From NCBI RefSeq assembly GCF_002157505.1, contig NZ_NFSC01000030.1, positions 434,001-498,000 on the forward strand: a stretch of 64,000 bases of DNA, given 5' to 3'. This DNA is from Arthrobacter agilis. GTDB lineage: Bacteria; Actinomycetota; Actinomycetes; Actinomycetales; Micrococcaceae. The first letter of the stretch is position 1; each line of letters begins with the position of its first letter. Made by a program: the position numbers and the translations under genes. The notes under the pieces were generated by a model. It saw nothing but the letters and a program-made list of their open reading frames with translations. It made no database searches and was not told where the DNA came from. Of this stretch, positions 38,469-47,849 are shown one piece after another.

Positions 38469-39704
38469 ATGACAGTGATCCTGAGGTCCCTTGAAACGGC
38501 TGTACCCGACACGATCCTGGTGCAGTCCCAGGTTCGGGACGCTTTCGCGGCGCAACCGGGCCTCACACGGCTGGGGCAGCGCCTGGTCGGGGCGGCCTTC
38601 GACTCCTCGGGGATCGAGACGCGGTACACCGTCATCGAGGAACTCACCCTCGATAAAGTCTTCGACGCCCCCGTCTTCTTCGACCGGGAGGAGATGCTGG
38701 TCCTCTCCCCGAGCACCAAGACCCGTAACGAGCTCTACGCCGAGGCGGGCGCGAAGCTCTTCGTCCAGGCGGGACGGAAGGCACTCGAGGCAGCTCGGGG
38801 CATCGAGGCGTCGGACATCACGCATGTCATCACCGTCTCCTGCACGGGTTTCTTCGCTCCGGGCCCCGACTACAAGGTGGTGCGCGCCCTGGATCTCAAC
38901 CCGTCGGTGCAGCGCTACCACCTGGGCTTCATGGGCTGCTATGCGGCTCTTCCGGCGCTGCGGTCCGCGAAGGCCTTCTGCGAGGCAGACCCGGACGCCG
39001 TCGTCCTCGTGATCTCCGCGGAGCTGTGCTCCCTGCACGTCCGCTCGTCGAACAACCCCGACACCATCGTGGGATCCTCCCTGTTCGCCGACGGTGCGGC
39101 GGCAGCCATCGTCTCCGCGCGGGACATCCCGCTGGACGGGCCGGCCCTCAGCCTGGACCACTTCGAGACCGTCCTCACGCCCGTCGGGGAGGAGTCCATG
39201 GCCTGGAACATCGGCGACGAGGGTTTCGAGATGGTCCTCGGCACGTACGTCCCCCACATCATCGACGATCACATCGTGGGCGCCCTCGAACCGCTCCTGG
39301 CCCGTGACGCATCGCTCCAGGGCCTCGACTACTCGGACATCGAGCACTGGGCCATCCATCCCGGGGGGCGCAGTATCCTCGACAAGGTCGAGGCGAAACT
39401 CGGCCTGAGCCAGGAACAGCTCGTCCCGGCGCGTGAGACCCTGCGGAACTACGGGAACATGAGCAGCGCCACCGTGATGTTCGTGCTCAAGAACATCCTC
39501 GGCCAGCCGGTCAGCGACGGGAACAACCGGATCTGCTCGATGGCGTTCGGCCCGGGCCTCACGGTCGAGACCGCGCTGCTCACCAGGATCGGCGCCGGTT
39601 CCTCCGCCGCCGCGGCAACGGACGCCGCGGCAACGGACACGGCGGTCAGCGACGCGCCCGTTCCCGAGGACCTCGCGCCCGTTCTCGCAGAAGCCGGCGC
39701 ATGA
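38469..39704 (+). CDS. type III polyketide synthase (chalcone/stilbene synthase family)
   Basis: A 411-residue homodimeric ketosynthase that extends an acyl-CoA starter with malonyl-CoA and cyclises the product. The catalytic triad is visible: Cys in LGFMGCYAALPAL, His in AIHPGGRS, Asn in NYGNMSSAT. It resembles the bacterial alkylresorcinol/alkylpyrone group. An Ala/Asp-rich tail of about 45 residues follows the core. No Shine-Dalgarno precedes ATG 38469. Its stop overlaps the next ATG (ATGA), so it is coupled to the methyltransferase and FAD monooxygenase: a three-gene tailoring operon. Confidence 0.93.
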   Translation: MTVILRSLETAVPDTILVQSQVRDAFAAQPGLTRLGQRLVGAAFDSSGIETRYTVIEELTLDKVFDAPVFFDREEMLVLSPSTKTRNELYAEAGAKLFVQAGRKALEAARGIEASDITHVITVSCTGFFAPGPDYKVVRALDLNPSVQRYHLGFMGCYAALPALRSAKAFCEADPDAVVLVISAELCSLHVRSSNNPDTIVGSSLFADGAAAAIVSARDIPLDGPALSLDHFETVLTPVGEESMAWNIGDEGFEMVLGTYVPHIIDDHIVGALEPLLARDASLQGLDYSDIEHWAIHPGGRSILDKVEAKLGLSQEQLVPARETLRNYGNMSSATVMFVLKNILGQPVSDGNNRICSMAFGPGLTVETALLTRIGAGSSAAAATDAAATDTAVSDAPVPEDLAPVLAEAGA

Positions 39705-40426
39705 ACCGAGCAGGGTTCCTCGCACAGCGGGACCCGGAGGCCATCGAGGAGATGGACCGGCCCGACTGCGACCCCCGGAAGCTCGAGCGGACCTACGCCC
39801 AGTTCGGTGTCGTCAATGCCGTGGTGTCGGGCTGGCGGCGCACCTATGCCTCGCTGCTCCGGCCGGCCTTCTCGCGGGACCGCACGAATACGCTGCTGGA
39901 CATCGGTTCGGGTGGCGGTGACGTACCGAGGGCGATTGCGCGGTGGGCCCGTCGCGACGGCTTCCGCCTGGAGGTGACGGCGATCGATCCCGACGAGCGT
40001 GCCCACGCCTATGCGTCGTCGCGCCCACCCCTGCCGGGGCTGTCCTTCCGGCGCGCCCTGAGTGCCGAGCTCGTCGCCGAGGGCGCGGTGTTCGACGCCG
40101 TGGCCTCCAACCACGTCCTGCACCACCTCGACCCCGCCGGGTTCACCGGCCTCCTCGACGACACGGAGCAGCTGGCACGTCGCGTCGCGGTCCACAGTGA
40201 CATCGCCCGGCACCCGCTCGCGTACGCCCTGTTCTCGGCAGGTACGCTGCCGCTCCCGGGCTCCTACATCCGCAGGGACGGCCTGACCTCCATCCGCCGG
40301 AGCTACACGCCGGACGAACTGCGTTCCTCCATCGGGGACCGCGACGGCTGGCAGGTACGCAGGGCGGTGCCCTTCATCAACCTGCTGGTCCTGGATCCGG
40401 CGTCGGGGGCACCGCGCCGTGCATGA
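39701..40426 (+). CDS. class I SAM methyltransferase of the polyketide operon
   Basis: A 241-residue methyltransferase. Motif I reads LLDIGSGGGDVPRAIA, followed by AIDPDERAH and SNHVLHHLDP. It probably methylates the phenolic product of the upstream type III PKS, as in MitM/SrsB-like clusters; acceptor atom unknown. The ATG overlaps the PKS stop, and its own stop overlaps the next gene's GTG by 8 bases. Confidence 0.9.
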   Translation: MNRAGFLAQRDPEAIEEMDRPDCDPRKLERTYAQFGVVNAVVSGWRRTYASLLRPAFSRDRTNTLLDIGSGGGDVPRAIARWARRDGFRLEVTAIDPDERAHAYASSRPPLPGLSFRRALSAELVAEGAVFDAVASNHVLHHLDPAGFTGLLDDTEQLARRVAVHSDIARHPLAYALFSAGTLPLPGSYIRRDGLTSIRRSYTPDELRSSIGDRDGWQVRRAVPFINLLVLDPASGAPRRA

Positions 40427-41555
40427 CGTGATCGTCGTCGGCGCCGGTCCGGTGGGGCTCTACACCGCACTGCTCCTGCGCCGGGCGGGCCTCGACGCCG
40501 TCGTGCTCGAACGCCGTACGGAACGAAGCCGCCACTCGCGGGCCATCGGGATCCATCCGCCGGCGCTGCGGGCCCTCGAGTCGGGAGGCATCGCCGACGA
40601 GTTGCGCGACCGCGGGGTCCTGATCCGCGAAGGAGTCGCACGGAGCGCCGGACGGCATGTAGGCACCATTTTCTTCGGCGCCCTGCCCGGCGACGAGAAA
40701 TACGTGCTGGCCGTGCCGCAGGCCGTCACCGAGGAGGTCCTCGAACGCCGGCTCGAGGAAGCCTTCCCCGGCACCCTGCGGCGCGGCGTCGCCGTCGTCG
40801 GTACCCGGGACGTCGGTGGTTCCGTGCTGGCTACCACGAGGACGCAGCGGGAGGACGGTGTCCTCGAAGCGAAGCTCATCGTCGCCGCGGACGGGGCCCG
40901 GAGTCCGCTCAGGGACGCCGCAGGGATCCGCGCGCCGGTGCGGCACTACCCGGACTGCTATGTGATGGGGGATTTCCGGGAGAGCACGCAGGACGGCGAC
41001 GACGCCGTCCTCTACCTCGAGACCGGTGGCATCGTCGAGTCCTTCCCCCTCCCCGGCGGCATCCGTCGCTGGGTGGTCCGCGTCGGCTGCCCGGTGGAAC
41101 GCCCGACGGCGGAGGACCTCACCCAGCTCATCCTCGAACGGACGGGCGTCGACGTCGATCCGGTCACCAACTCGATGCTCAGCGCCTTCGAGGTCCAGTC
41201 ACGGCTCGCCGACCGTTTCGTCTCGGGGCGCATGGTGCTGGTGGGCGACGCGGCCCACGAGGTATCTCCCATCGGCGGACAGGGCATGAACCTGGGCTGG
41301 CTCGACGCCGTCCAGCTGGTACCGATCATCACCGCGTCGGTGCGGAACGGGCAGGACGTCGCCGGAGAACTGGCGCTGTACGAGAAGGAACGCCGCGCCG
41401 AGGCCGCGGTGGCACGCCGAAAGGCAGCCATCAACATGGCGCTGGGACGCCCGCTGCCGGCACCGCTCATGCGCTTCCGCAACGCGATCCTCGGGTCGCT
41501 CATCAGGAACGACGCGATCCACGGGGGCGTCGCGCGCGCCTTCACCATGCAGTAG
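40419..41555 (+). CDS. FAD-dependent monooxygenase of the polyketide operon
   Basis: A 378-residue aromatic-hydroxylase-type flavoprotein. It has the dinucleotide fold VIVVGAGPVGLYTALLLRRAGL, the RAIGIHPPAL segment, the DG motif region (IVAADGARSPLR) and the GD motif MVLVGDAAHEVSPIGGQGMNLGW. Expected to hydroxylate the phenolic product to a hydroquinone or quinone. The GTG start overlaps the end of the methyltransferase gene. The last codons and TAG are duplicated immediately downstream. Confidence 0.92.
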   Translation: MHDVIVVGAGPVGLYTALLLRRAGLDAVVLERRTERSRHSRAIGIHPPALRALESGGIADELRDRGVLIREGVARSAGRHVGTIFFGALPGDEKYVLAVPQAVTEEVLERRLEEAFPGTLRRGVAVVGTRDVGGSVLATTRTQREDGVLEAKLIVAADGARSPLRDAAGIRAPVRHYPDCYVMGDFRESTQDGDDAVLYLETGGIVESFPLPGGIRRWVVRVGCPVERPTAEDLTQLILERTGVDVDPVTNSMLSAFEVQSRLADRFVSGRMVLVGDAAHEVSPIGGQGMNLGWLDAVQLVPIITASVRNGQDVAGELALYEKERRAEAAVARRKAAINMALGRPLPAPLMRFRNAILGSLIRNDAIHGGVARAFTMQ

Positions 41556-41583
41556 GAAACCGCGCCTTCACCATGCAGTAGGA
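41536..41583. repeat. 22-bp direct repeat across the monooxygenase stop
   Basis: GCGCCTTCACCATGCAGTAG plus GA occurs at 41536-41557 and 41562-41583 (26-base period). The first copy is the end of the FAD monooxygenase gene with its TAG; the second contains a further TAG in untranslated sequence. Confidence 0.92.
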
Positions 41584-41686
41584 GGTCCGTCGACGCAGAA
41601 ACCCCCGCAGCGTACCGCCGCCGGCACCTGGGGGTGCGGAGCGGCAGGGCACTACGGGGGTCGGCTGGCCCGGGAAACCGGAGGGC

Positions 41687-42226
41687 CTACTTCTTGAAGA
41701 GGCCCTTCTTGACGTTGGTCGGGCGCTGCATCTCGCCCTGCTTCGCACCCATCACCACGACGATGCCGCTGATGAGGGGCAGGAGCCACTGCGTGGCCTT
41801 GAGCTGGGACTGGGCCTTGGCCAGTTCGTCGCTGGCACCGGGGCGGGGCTCGGTCGCACCCTCGCCACCCTGCTCAGCGAGCTGGCCGACCTTCTTGCCG
41901 AGGATGCCGGAGTACAGCGAGAGTGCCATGCCCAGGACGGTGACGACGGACTTCCAGACGGTGTTCGAACCGACGGTGTCCTGTGAAGCCAAGCGACCCT
42001 TGTTTCCGAGGATCAGGCCGATACCGCCGACGGCGTGGACGGCGAACGCGGCGATCTGGACCGGCGTCCACTTGGCCCAACCGAGAGACGAGAGGCGCGT
42101 GCGCTCCCTGGGGTCCTTCGCCTTGCCGGTTGCACCGTTGAGTCCAACAGCGCCCATCAGGGTGCCACCGAACCATGCTGCGGCGCCGAGGTCGTGTGCT
42201 GATCGTGCCAAAAGGTTTCCTGCCAT
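41687..42226 (-). CDS. conserved membrane protein of unknown function
   Basis: A 179-residue protein with about four hydrophobic helices. The N-terminal motif SAHDLGAAAWFGGTLMGAVG recurs in actinobacterial hypothetical proteins; a second helix region is AVHAVGGIGLILG and the last is LLPLISGIVVVMG, followed by a basic tail (RPTNVKKGLFKK). AAGGAG lies about ten bases before ATG 42226. It is divergent from DUF3140, and the shared upstream region has the 13-bp motif. Function unknown. Confidence 0.8.
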   Translation of the reverse strand: MAGNLLARSAHDLGAAAWFGGTLMGAVGLNGATGKAKDPRERTRLSSLGWAKWTPVQIAAFAVHAVGGIGLILGNKGRLASQDTVGSNTVWKSVVTVLGMALSLYSGILGKKVGQLAEQGGEGATEPRPGASDELAKAQSQLKATQWLLPLISGIVVVMGAKQGEMQRPTNVKKGLFKK

Positions 42227-42272
42227 GATGTAGAGCTCCTTAAACGTTGGTTCGACCTACGCCTCTACATTT

Positions 42273-42285
42273 ATCAGCATGCTTA
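42273..42285. promoter_or_regulatory. 13-bp near-palindromic motif in a divergent promoter
   Basis: ATCAGCATGCTTA (minus: TAAGCATGCTGAT) lies 46 bases before the membrane protein ATG and 78 before the DUF3140 ATG. It matches 11 of 13 positions with the motif at 32494-32506. A GCATGC core makes it nearly symmetric. Confidence 0.45.
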
Positions 42286-42363
42286 GGATTAAGCTACGGG
42301 AAAACCGGACGGAAAGACCGGGTGGGATCCTTTCCGGGGAACTGCTACGAAAGGCCGACGCGC

Positions 42364-42708
42364 ATGACGGACGATACGAACGATCTCGACCAGGTGTGGC
42401 CCGAGTGGAAGGAAGCGGTCAACATGAGCGCGTCCCAGCTCGCGGCATGGCTGGAGACTGATGAATCACGGGCCGTGGGACAGAAGGACGGGGACTCCGA
42501 CGAGTCCGTGGGGCACAAATCGGGCAAGCGGATCATCGACATCCTGAACACGAAGCGCGACGACCTCAAGGACGACGACGTCAGGCACATGCACAAGGTC
42601 GTGGGCTACGTCCACCGCCATCTCGCCCAGCGACCCACCAAGGAGGACATCGAATCCTCGAAGTGGCGCTACTCGCTCATGAACTGGGGACACGATCCCC
42701 TCAAATAG
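42364..42708 (+). CDS. DUF3140 domain protein
   Basis: A 114-residue soluble protein. Recognised by VGHKSGKRIIDIL, DDDVRHMHKVVGYVHRHLAQRP and the near-terminal WRYSLMNWGHDP, the strongly conserved landmarks of DUF3140. The family has no proven role. AAAGG lies eight bases before ATG 42364. A bidirectional terminator follows. Confidence 0.92.
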   Translation: MTDDTNDLDQVWPEWKEAVNMSASQLAAWLETDESRAVGQKDGDSDESVGHKSGKRIIDILNTKRDDLKDDDVRHMHKVVGYVHRHLAQRPTKEDIESSKWRYSLMNWGHDPLK

Positions 42709-42732
42709 CAGCAGCACGGCACACGGAAGCGA

Positions 42733-42766
42733 CGAAGGGCGCCCCGCTGGTGCGGGACGCCCTTCG
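42733..42766. terminator. bidirectional hairpin between DUF3140 and TUDOR-domain genes
   Basis: About 15-base arms (42733-42747 and 42752-42766) with one mismatch around TGGT, between convergent stops. Confidence 0.8.
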
Positions 42767-42780
42767 CTGCTACAGGTCGG

Positions 42781-42984
42781 CTACTTCTTCGATAGCGCGC
42801 TTTCCTTGTGCGCAGCCTTCTTGCCGGACTTCGAGCTCTCGACCGTGTAGTACGGCTCGTCCTTCGACGCGTTGAACTTCTGGTCGTCGAACGTGAATTC
42901 CTTGTCGTGCTTTTCCACGATCTTGCCCTCGGTCGTGCCCTGGGACGTATTCCAGGTGACCGTGTCGCCCTTGCTGAATGACAT
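42781..42984 (-). CDS. hypervirulence-associated TUDOR domain protein (DUF2945)
   Basis: A 67-residue basic protein. It opens FSKGDTVTWNTSQGTTEGKIV and contains a late KKAAHKESAL, the pattern of the DUF2945/HVA-TUDOR family. GGAAGGAG precedes ATG 42984. Function is unknown in bacteria; the fold is an SH3/Tudor-like barrel. Confidence 0.9.
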   Translation of the reverse strand: MSFSKGDTVTWNTSQGTTEGKIVEKHDKEFTFDDQKFNASKDEPYYTVESSKSGKKAAHKESALSKK

Positions 42985-43047
42985 CGTGCTCCTTCCTCGA
43001 GGCGGTAGTGCTTCCGACACTCTCACCTGGCGGAACGAAACGGAAGC

Positions 43048-44739
43048 CTACTCAGCGAGGTGCGTGGGTGCGAAGAGCCGCAGGAGCGTCTCCACGACGA
43101 CGACGTTGGGACCCTCGGCCGCGAGGCTCTCGCGAAGGGCCGTGCCGACGTCCTCCGGCGCCACGCGACGGGCCGGCACCCCGAAGGATTCGGCGAGGGC
43201 CACGAAATCGGGCCGGGCGAGTTCGGTCGCCGTGGCCTTGCCGAACGCACCCTCCATGTATTCGCGGAGGATGCCGTAGCCGCCGTCGTCGACGATCAGC
43301 CAGGTGACGGGGATGTCGTGCTGACGGGCCGTCGCCAGTTCGGCGATCGAGTACATGGCCGATCCGTCGCCGGACACTGCGAGGACCCTCGCGGGAAGCC
43401 CCCGGGACTCCAGGCCGACGGACCCACCGATGGCTCCGGGGAAACCGAAGCCCAGGCCCCCTGCGCCCTGCGCCGAGTGGAACTGGCCCTCGCGGGCGTC
43501 CCAGCAGCTCCAGGCCCAGTACGCCGAGATCGTCATGTCCCAGAAGGTCTGCATCGCCGCGGGAACGGCGTCCCGGATGTCGCGCATGAACGCCCGCTCC
43601 TTGGCGAGGTCCTGCGCGTCGAGCCTCGAGCGGACCTTCGCGAGGGTCCCGGCCACGAGTGCAGCGGCGTCGTATCCGGGCTCGCGGCCCCGGTCGAGCG
43701 GCTCGAGTGCAGCGTCGAGGGCGGCGAGCGCCTGCCCGGCGTCGGCCCGGATACCCAGTGCCGGCCGGTTGGACTCGAGGACGCGCGGTTCAGCGTCGAT
43801 CTGGATGATGCGTCCGCGCGGTTCCAGGGTGAAGTAGTTGGACGTGACCTCGCCGAGCGACGAGCCGACGACGAGCAGGACGTCGGCGTCCTCGAGCACC
43901 TCGGTGACGTGCCGGTCCTCGACCCAGGACTGCAGGGAAAGCTCATGCGTCCAGGGGAAGGCCCCGTTGCCGCCCGGCGAGCACACCACGGGAGCGCCGA
44001 GCTTCTCGGCCACGGACAGGAGCCATTTCTCGGCCCGGCCCCGCCGTGTGCCGCCACCGGCGACGATCGCCGGCCGCCTCGAGTCCCTGAGCCACGCGAT
44101 GGCTTCCCGTACCAGCTCGATCCTCGGCGGATTGTCGAAGGGTTCCGCGAGCGCGTCCTCCACCATCGGGACCATCACGGGATCCAGCAGGACGTTCTGC
44201 GGCACCTCGACCCACACGGGGCCCTGCGGGGACGAGACGGCCTCGGTCCAGGCGTCCTGGATGGCGGAGGGGATACCGGAGGCGTGCTGGATCAGGCGCT
44301 GGCTCTTCGTGACGTTCGCCGCCGATGCCTTCTGGTCATCGAGCTGGTGCAGCATGCCCTTGCGGCGCGCCCCGAGGCCCTCGAGGGGGATCTGGCTCGC
44401 GACGACGACCATGGGCACGCCGGTCGCGTACGCCTCCTGCAGTCCCGCGAGCGAGGTCAGCGCGCCGGGTCCGGTGGAGAGGAACAGGACGCCGACGTCG
44501 CCGGTGGCCCGGGAGAAGCCGTCGGCGGCGAAGGCCGAGTTGTTCTCGACGCGCGACGACACGAAGCGGAGGTCGGAACGGGACAGGGCATCGAAGAGGC
44601 CGAGTGCGTGCTGGCCGGGGATGCCGAACACGGTCGTGGCGCCCAGGGCGGAGAGCGTCTCGATGACGAGGTCACCGCCGTTCCGCTGCCCGCTGACGGG
44701 AGTGGGGGGCGCGGAGGCTGCGCCGCCGGTGATGTCCAT
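43048..44739 (-). CDS. thiamine-diphosphate-dependent enzyme (acetolactate synthase-like)
   Basis: A 563-residue ThDP enzyme with the three classical domains. The activating Glu is in RVENNSAFAADGFSRATG; the central domain shows AGGGTRRG and VGSSLGEVTSNYF; the ThDP/Mg motif is VSGDGSAMYSIAELATA ending near DDGGYGILREY. It resembles acetolactate synthase and benzoylformate decarboxylase relatives, but its tight coupling to agmatinase (its ATG directly follows the agmatinase TAG) argues for a role in guanidino or polyamine-derived keto-acid metabolism rather than valine synthesis. Exact reaction unknown. Confidence 0.9.
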   Translation of the reverse strand: MDITGGAASAPPTPVSGQRNGGDLVIETLSALGATTVFGIPGQHALGLFDALSRSDLRFVSSRVENNSAFAADGFSRATGDVGVLFLSTGPGALTSLAGLQEAYATGVPMVVVASQIPLEGLGARRKGMLHQLDDQKASAANVTKSQRLIQHASGIPSAIQDAWTEAVSSPQGPVWVEVPQNVLLDPVMVPMVEDALAEPFDNPPRIELVREAIAWLRDSRRPAIVAGGGTRRGRAEKWLLSVAEKLGAPVVCSPGGNGAFPWTHELSLQSWVEDRHVTEVLEDADVLLVVGSSLGEVTSNYFTLEPRGRIIQIDAEPRVLESNRPALGIRADAGQALAALDAALEPLDRGREPGYDAAALVAGTLAKVRSRLDAQDLAKERAFMRDIRDAVPAAMQTFWDMTISAYWAWSCWDAREGQFHSAQGAGGLGFGFPGAIGGSVGLESRGLPARVLAVSGDGSAMYSIAELATARQHDIPVTWLIVDDGGYGILREYMEGAFGKATATELARPDFVALAESFGVPARRVAPEDVGTALRESLAAEGPNVVVVETLLRLFAPTHLAE

Positions 44740-45735
44740 CTACTGATCCTCGGAGGCGGGAGTGAGCGTGTCGGCCATCAGCGTCACGAGGTCGTAGGCG
44801 ACGTGGGACGCTGCGACGCCGGTGAGTTCGGCATGGTCGTAGGCGGGGGCGACCTCGACGACGTCGGCGCCGACGAGGTTCAGGCCGCGCAGTCCGCGCA
44901 GGATCTCGAGCAGTTCCCGGCTCGTGATGCCGCCCGCTTCGGGAGTTCCGGTACCGGGCGCATGGGCCGGGTCGAGCACGTCGATGTCCACCGACACGTA
45001 GAGGGGGCGGTTCCCGATGCGCGCCCTCAGCTTGTCGACCACCTCGTCCACGCCCTGCCGGTAGACGTCGGAGGACGTCACGATGCCGAAGCCGAAGCGG
45101 CGGTCGTCCTCGAGGTCCCGCACGCCGTAGAGCGGGCCGCGCGTCCCGACGTGAGAGATGGCCTCGGTGTCGAGGATGCCCTCCTCCACGGCCCGCCGGA
45201 AGGGCGTGCCGTGGGTGTACTCGGCACCGAAGTAGGTGTCCCAGGTGTCGAGGTGGGCATCGAAGTGCAGCATGGCGACCGGGCTTCCGGCGCGTTCCGC
45301 GGCTGCACGGAGCAGGGGCAGGGCGATGGTGTGGTCGCCGCCGAGGGTCACGAGGCGCGTTCCGTCCGCCGTCAGGTCCAGCGCGTTCTGCTGGACCGTC
45401 TCGATGGCCTCGTGGATGTTGAACGGGTTGACGGCCATGTCGCCGGCATCGGCGACCTGCACGCGCTCGAACGGCGAGACGTCGAGCGCCGGGTTGTACG
45501 GCCGCAGGAGGCGTGATGCCTCGCGGATGTGGTTGCCGCCGAAGCGTGCTCCGGGCCGGTAGGACACCCCCGAGTCGAAGGGAACGCCGACGACGGCGAT
45601 GTCAGCGCGGTCCACCTGGTCCAGGCGTGGCAGGCGCGCGAAGGTCGCCGCACCCGCGTACCGGGGGATGCGGGAGGAATCGATGGGGCCGAGGTGGCCG
45701 CCTCCGGTGACGCGCAGTTCTTCCACAGCTTCCAT
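44740..45735 (-). CDS. speB: agmatinase / ureohydrolase
   Basis: A 331-residue binuclear manganese ureohydrolase. Ligand motifs are [17 protein letters not shown] and [19 protein letters not shown], all intact. Family members release urea from agmatine or guanidinobutyrate/guanidinopropionate; which is used here cannot be decided. ATG at 45735 gives the usual start ([21 protein letters not shown]); a TTG 16 codons upstream is less likely. First gene of a two-gene operon with the ThDP enzyme, divergent from an APC permease. Confidence 0.93.
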   Translation of the reverse strand: MEAVEELRVTGGGHLGPIDSSRIPRYAGAATFARLPRLDQVDRADIAVVGVPFDSGVSYRPGARFGGNHIREASRLLRPYNPALDVSPFERVQVADAGDMAVNPFNIHEAIETVQQNALDLTADGTRLVTLGGDHTIALPLLRAAAERAGSPVAMLHFDAHLDTWDTYFGAEYTHGTPFRRAVEEGILDTEAISHVGTRGPLYGVRDLEDDRRFGFGIVTSSDVYRQGVDEVVDKLRARIGNRPLYVSVDIDVLDPAHAPGTGTPEAGGITSRELLEILRGLRGLNLVGADVVEVAPAYDHAELTGVAASHVAYDLVTLMADTLTPASEDQ

Positions 45736-45889
45736 CCGATCCGGGCGAAAAGTTGCCCAATATGCATCAAAGGTTTTGCACAAGGCTATTCTCCTGTCCG
45801 ATCGCGGTCAAGGATCAGGACGAACACCCGTTGCCTCGTGAACCCATTAAGGAAGTGTTAAGACGCCCGAAGAACGGTTCCCGCGGCCC

Positions 45890-45895
45890 TACTGT
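45890..45895 (+). promoter_or_regulatory. candidate -10 box of a leaderless transcript
   Basis: TACTGT fits TANNNT and ends six bases before the GTG at 45902. No Shine-Dalgarno is visible in the bases before the GTG. Confidence 0.4.
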
Positions 45896-45901
45896 GATGC
45901 T

Positions 45902-47842
45902 GTGAGTTCAACATCGGTACGCCCCCTGCCGGCGCCGTCGAGCAAGCGCCTCGAGCGCTGGCTGCTCAACGAGTCCAGCCAGCCCACCGCCCACCAGCCC
46001 GAACCGGAGCGGACGCAGCCCTGGTGGAAGGTCATGTGCCTGACCGGTGTCGACTACTTCTCGACCCTCGGCTACCAGCCGGCCATCGCCGCCGCCGCCG
46101 CCGGGGTCCTCTCCCCTCTCGCCACCCTCATCCTGGTGGCCGTGACGCTCTTCGCCGCGCTCCCCGTGTACAAGCGCGTGGCAGCGGAGAGTCCGCGCGG
46201 CGAGGGCTCCATCGCGATGCTGGAGAAGCTGCTGCCCAAGTGGCGCGGCAAGATCTTCGTGCTGGTACTGCTCGGATTCGCCGCGACCAGCTTCCTCATC
46301 ACCATGACGCTGTCTGCCGCGGATGCCAGCGCCCACCTCATCGAGAACCCCTTCGCCCCGTCCTGGCTGCAGGGCCAGGAGATCCTTCTCACCGTGGTGT
46401 TCCTCGGCCTGCTGTCCGCCGTCTTCCTGCGGGGCTTCCGTGAGGCCATCGGCATCGCGGTCGCGCTCGTGGCGATCTTCCTGCTGCTGAACCTGTGCGT
46501 CGTCGTCGTCGCCGCGGTGCGCATCGTCGAGCAGGGCGGGCTGGTGGGGAACTGGTGGTCCGCGCTCAACACGCAGCACGGCAATCCGCTCGTGATGGTG
46601 GGGCTCGCCGTCCTGATCTTCCCGCGCCTCGCCCTCGGCCTCTCGGGCTTCGAGACCGGCGTCGTCGTGATGCCCCAGATCGACGGCAGGCCCGGCGACA
46701 CGGAGGAGAACCCGGCGGGCCGCATCGACGGCGCCCACAAGCTCCTCACATCCGCAGCGCTCATCATGAGCGGCTTCCTCGTCGCCTCGAGCTTCGTCAC
46801 CACCCTGCTCATCCCCGCCGAGGCCTTCGCGGAGGGCGGGCCCGCCAACGGCCGGGCACTCGCCTACCTCGCGCACCTGTACCTCGGGGACGGCTTCGGT
46901 ACCGCGTACGACATCTCGACGATCGGCATCCTCTGGTTCGCCGGCGCTTCCGCCATGACCGGTCTGCTCAACCTCGTACCGCGCTACCTGCCGCGCTACG
47001 GCATGGCCCCGGCGTGGGCCAAGGCGGTCCGCCCGCTCGTGCTGGTCATCACGCTGATCGCCATCCTGGTCACGTTCTTCTTCAAGGCCGACGTCGAAGC
47101 CCAGGGCGGCGCGTACGCCACCGGCGTCCTCGCCCTCATCACGTCGGCCTCCGTCGCCGTCACCCTCTCGGCCCGCCGCAAGCACCAGCGGGGGCGAACC
47201 ATCGGTTTCGGTATCGCCGCCGCTGTCTTCGTGCTCACGACGGCGGTCAACATGGTCGAGCGCCCCGACGGGCTCAAGATCGCCACCTGCTTCATCCTCG
47301 GCATCATCGTCATCTCGTTCGTCTCCCGCTCACGCCGCGCCTTCGAGCTGCGGGCCACGAGCATCCGCCTCGACGAGACGGCACTGTCCTTCGTCAGCTC
47401 GCAGGACGACGGCGAGATCCTGCTGATCGCCCATGAGCCCAAGCGGCTGAGCAGCTCCGCCTACCGCCACAAGCTCCAGCACGCCTGCGCGGTCTCCCAC
47501 TTCCCGAACACCGCCAAGCCCCTCTTCATCGAGGTGACCGTCGACGATTCCTCGGAGTTCGAGACGGAGCTGCAGGTGCGCGGCGTGGTGCGCCACGGCT
47601 TCCGCATCCTGGAGGTCCACAGTTCCAACGTGCCGAACACCATTGCCGCGGTGATGCTCCACATCCGCGACATCACCGGGCTCATGCCCCACGTCTACTT
47701 CCGGTGGACCGAAGGCGACCCTGTCGCCAACCTGTTCAAGTTCCTGTTCACGGGCGAGGGCGAGATCGCCCCGGTGACGCGCGAGGTCCTGCGCGCCGCG
47801 GAGCCCGACGTGACCAAGCGCCCGTGGGTGCACGTCGGCTGA
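45902..47842 (+). CDS. APC-family permease with C-terminal cytoplasmic domain
   Basis: A 646-residue transporter. About twelve hydrophobic helices span residues 45-490. The first membrane region reads [23 protein letters not shown], and a conserved [19 protein letters not shown] follows. The C-terminal 150 residues are soluble ([38 protein letters not shown]). This form is common in actinobacteria as an amino-acid/polyamine or potassium-like permease. Position opposite agmatinase suggests polyamine-type cargo, which is inference. Start codon GTG; possibly leaderless. Confidence 0.88.
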   Translation: MSSTSVRPLPAPSSKRLERWLLNESSQPTAHQPEPERTQPWWKVMCLTGVDYFSTLGYQPAIAAAAAGVLSPLATLILVAVTLFAALPVYKRVAAESPRGEGSIAMLEKLLPKWRGKIFVLVLLGFAATSFLITMTLSAADASAHLIENPFAPSWLQGQEILLTVVFLGLLSAVFLRGFREAIGIAVALVAIFLLLNLCVVVVAAVRIVEQGGLVGNWWSALNTQHGNPLVMVGLAVLIFPRLALGLSGFETGVVVMPQIDGRPGDTEENPAGRIDGAHKLLTSAALIMSGFLVASSFVTTLLIPAEAFAEGGPANGRALAYLAHLYLGDGFGTAYDISTIGILWFAGASAMTGLLNLVPRYLPRYGMAPAWAKAVRPLVLVITLIAILVTFFFKADVEAQGGAYATGVLALITSASVAVTLSARRKHQRGRTIGFGIAAAVFVLTTAVNMVERPDGLKIATCFILGIIVISFVSRSRRAFELRATSIRLDETALSFVSSQDDGEILLIAHEPKRLSSSAYRHKLQHACAVSHFPNTAKPLFIEVTVDDSSEFETELQVRGVVRHGFRILEVHSSNVPNTIAAVMLHIRDITGLMPHVYFRWTEGDPVANLFKFLFTGEGEIAPVTREVLRAAEPDVTKRPWVHVG

Positions 47843-47849
47843 AGGCCGA

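Noticed and set aside
41590-41680. Terminator after the polyketide operon
   Set aside because: Only imperfect, GC-rich complementarity is seen; no stem long enough to call.
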